64,000 nt of DNA from Nitrososphaerota archaeon. GTDB taxonomy: Archaea > Thermoproteota > Nitrososphaeria > Nitrososphaerales > Nitrosopumilaceae. A model generated the notes under the pieces. That model ran no database searches. It worked only from the letters and a program-made list of their open reading frames with translations, and was not told the origin of the DNA. How positions within the stretch are numbered: position 1 is the first letter of the stretch; every line of letters begins with the position of its first letter. Positions 63,901-64,000 of the stretch are shown piece by piece. The DNA lies in contig JAGWFT010000001.1 of assembly GCA_028867755.1 (NCBI GenBank), positions 100,628 to 164,627 of the forward strand. The letters run 5' to 3'. A program made the position numbers and the translations under genes.

Positions 63901-64000
63901 GAGAGTTAGGATTGGTGATTTGGATACTGCGTCAGAGGAGGAGAGTGTTTCTTTGAGAGTTAGGATTGGTGATTTGGATACTGCGTCAGAGGAGGAGAGA
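60982..64000 (-). CDS. Large exported repeat protein, N-terminal side beyond the window
   Basis: At least 1005 residues are visible and the frame stays open to the window edge; the GTG at 63315 is only an internal codon. From the edge: eleven or so copies of an 18-residue repeat KETLSSSDAVSKSPILTL (63330-64000), a linker, beta-rich domains with NPITITKFVNTNSSSNIPIQ, a low-complexity PSGPSGPSGPSAAGPSG segment near 62560, then Ig-like domains such as VKVYAIISSQTQPSQVQLRF and a final domain ending LITLSSQ. No C-terminal membrane helix. Such Ser/Thr-rich repeats are frequent in surface proteins of this phylum and would be N- or O-glycosylation targets. The signal peptide should lie outside the window. 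Confidence 0.85.
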   Translation of the reverse strand, partial: LSSSDAVSKSPILTLKETLSSSDAVSKSPILTLKETLSSSDAVSGSHLFIIALPETLSSSDAVSKSPILTLKETLSSSDQINKALTTSLKETLSSSDQINKALTTSLKETLSSSDAVSKSPTTTLKETLSSSDTISKSLTTKLSETLSSSDQIKKAITTSLKETLSSSDIVGKASNTTLKETLSSSDAVFKTPTLSLKEIFSSTDAIQSATKKHTETLQETLSSIDTPVPVQKLTIKVSESLNSIEGVVQAQNLAPTQQLIGATQNTVVVNTTTPQLVITSTTSALTTVTIPANVTSASINYSSISTTSNDAVTVQISNPITITKFVNTNSSSNIPIQVAIPQNTVITGSSTWNGVLTLPTVQTGSSLVIPTASGQTSTIKTVINIGASTPMAFNNAVRLLFPGEANTHIGFFYSDAVTEITPTCADDTQTTNNNLPVGGACKIDVGSDLVVWTKHFTGFATWSSSASPSGPGPSGPSGPSGPSAAGPSGGTVSIGTGPSSVSTSASQSSVGFGGTLAPELKIDSVSYNLCQNDTVKILVEYSVANPSVILRTSLTGTVQATPDQVQPFAQENQNSTIQRLVYLAHVDPKEQSFEVVALQAVNNNVNSVGETVSVTNCASAINYENPETIQSTEQVSAGAPQIFDVKFQSGNGTMIPSEENHFVTSQQVKVYAIISSQTQPSQVQLRFVGAGNPASMYTTASMDVTPLQISNTTYAVSGTIPADAVQAPAVTYWIDAQNNAGKTTDSDQYTIGVKPSYGISGNLEMDISPTKAEGMTATPTAYFTNEGTGPLYGSVSLIVDGNVSYTSPSQVFGTGQTAVDLKWKVPAIGKLTNHQVQAVANFYGQSLDTQTSEISTYPSVQTIALSQSPDIETIAGKNNTVANPVVLYSSFTNEGTMRYRVVAPDGTCVIGGSSDCLVTKSTDGLAGNFKTVTIGDQIYRVRYSGPDSPLERFSITSVDPILGQWKVGVDSQQDLLPLAHATDDIFLKVKYRDTSTSLITLSSQ
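63400..64000. repeat. 54-bp tandem repeats in the exported protein gene
   Basis: A 54-bp unit (plus strand GAGTGTTTCTTTGAGAG...GCGTCAGAGGAG) is repeated about eleven times with some diverged copies. Two unit types alternate in protein: DAVSKSPILT and DQINKALTTS. The array continues past the window end. Confidence 0.92.

Noticed and set aside
63400..64000. CRISPR array
   Set aside because: The 54-bp repeats are contiguous, in frame and protein-coding, with no spacers.

Overview
The window is archaeal and reads as a member of the Nitrososphaerota (Thaumarchaeota). The support is archaeal information-processing genes (aIF2 alpha and gamma, Nop10, S6e, SmAP, RadB-like ATPase, replication factor A, PriS/PriL primase, archaeal-type glycyl-tRNA synthetase), an STT3/AglB oligosaccharyltransferase, a geranylgeranyl-reductase-type flavoprotein, a NitrOD5-like output protein, an MEDS sensor, and very large Ser/Thr-rich secreted proteins with the repeat styles known from this phylum. 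Many genes start with TTG or GTG and sit about 25-30 nt downstream of a TATA-like box A, as in leaderless archaeal transcription. No amo, urease or rRNA genes are present, so ammonia oxidation cannot be judged here.

Layout. 1-3.3 kb: phosphoglucose/phosphomannose isomerase, a GT4 glycosyltransferase and two small exported proteins. 3.5-12.9 kb: one 3111-residue exported mosaic protein (NHL and YVTN propellers, Ig-like domains, a metzincin protease, C-terminal pentapeptide repeats). 13.2-16.7 kb: a signalling patch (ribbon-helix-helix protein, NitrOD5-like protein, frameshifted MEDS protein, nucleotidyl-cyclase-like protein). 17.3-26.2 kb: accessory region with secreted proteins, SpoIIM-like membrane protein, a subtilase, gene remnants, a RelE/RelB-like toxin-antitoxin pair between short direct repeats, a GT39-like membrane protein and tRNA-Gln. 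26.5-28.2 kb: ABC-2 exporter. 28.4-37.5 kb: DNA/RNA housekeeping (RPA, Lhr-like helicase, RadB, SmAP, MetK, DnaJ-TM). 37.5-44.4 kb: cobalamin genes cbiD, cbiG, cbiX, cbiC, cbiA and a corrinoid adenosyltransferase, with a flavoprotein in between. 44.4-51.5 kb: translation/ribosome genes, the STT3 gene, a PIN protein broken by a poly-A frameshift, small zinc ribbons and tRNA-Gly. 51.5-61 kb: HIT, C39-like/TPR, amidotransferase, UPF0182, primase subunits, endonuclease IV, GlyRS. 61-64 kb: a large exported protein whose N-terminal side runs off the window through 54-nt tandem repeats.

How it fits together. The core genes form compact operons with 1-29 nt overlaps, while the 13-26 kb stretch looks like turnover DNA: truncated copies, frameshifts and duplicated gene tails. 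The most unusual single gene is an STT3 oligosaccharyltransferase carrying a complete cyclophilin-type prolyl isomerase at its C-terminus, which would put N-glycosylation and prolyl isomerisation on one polypeptide at the outer face of the membrane. That machinery would serve the many Asn/Ser/Thr-rich exported proteins coded in the same window.
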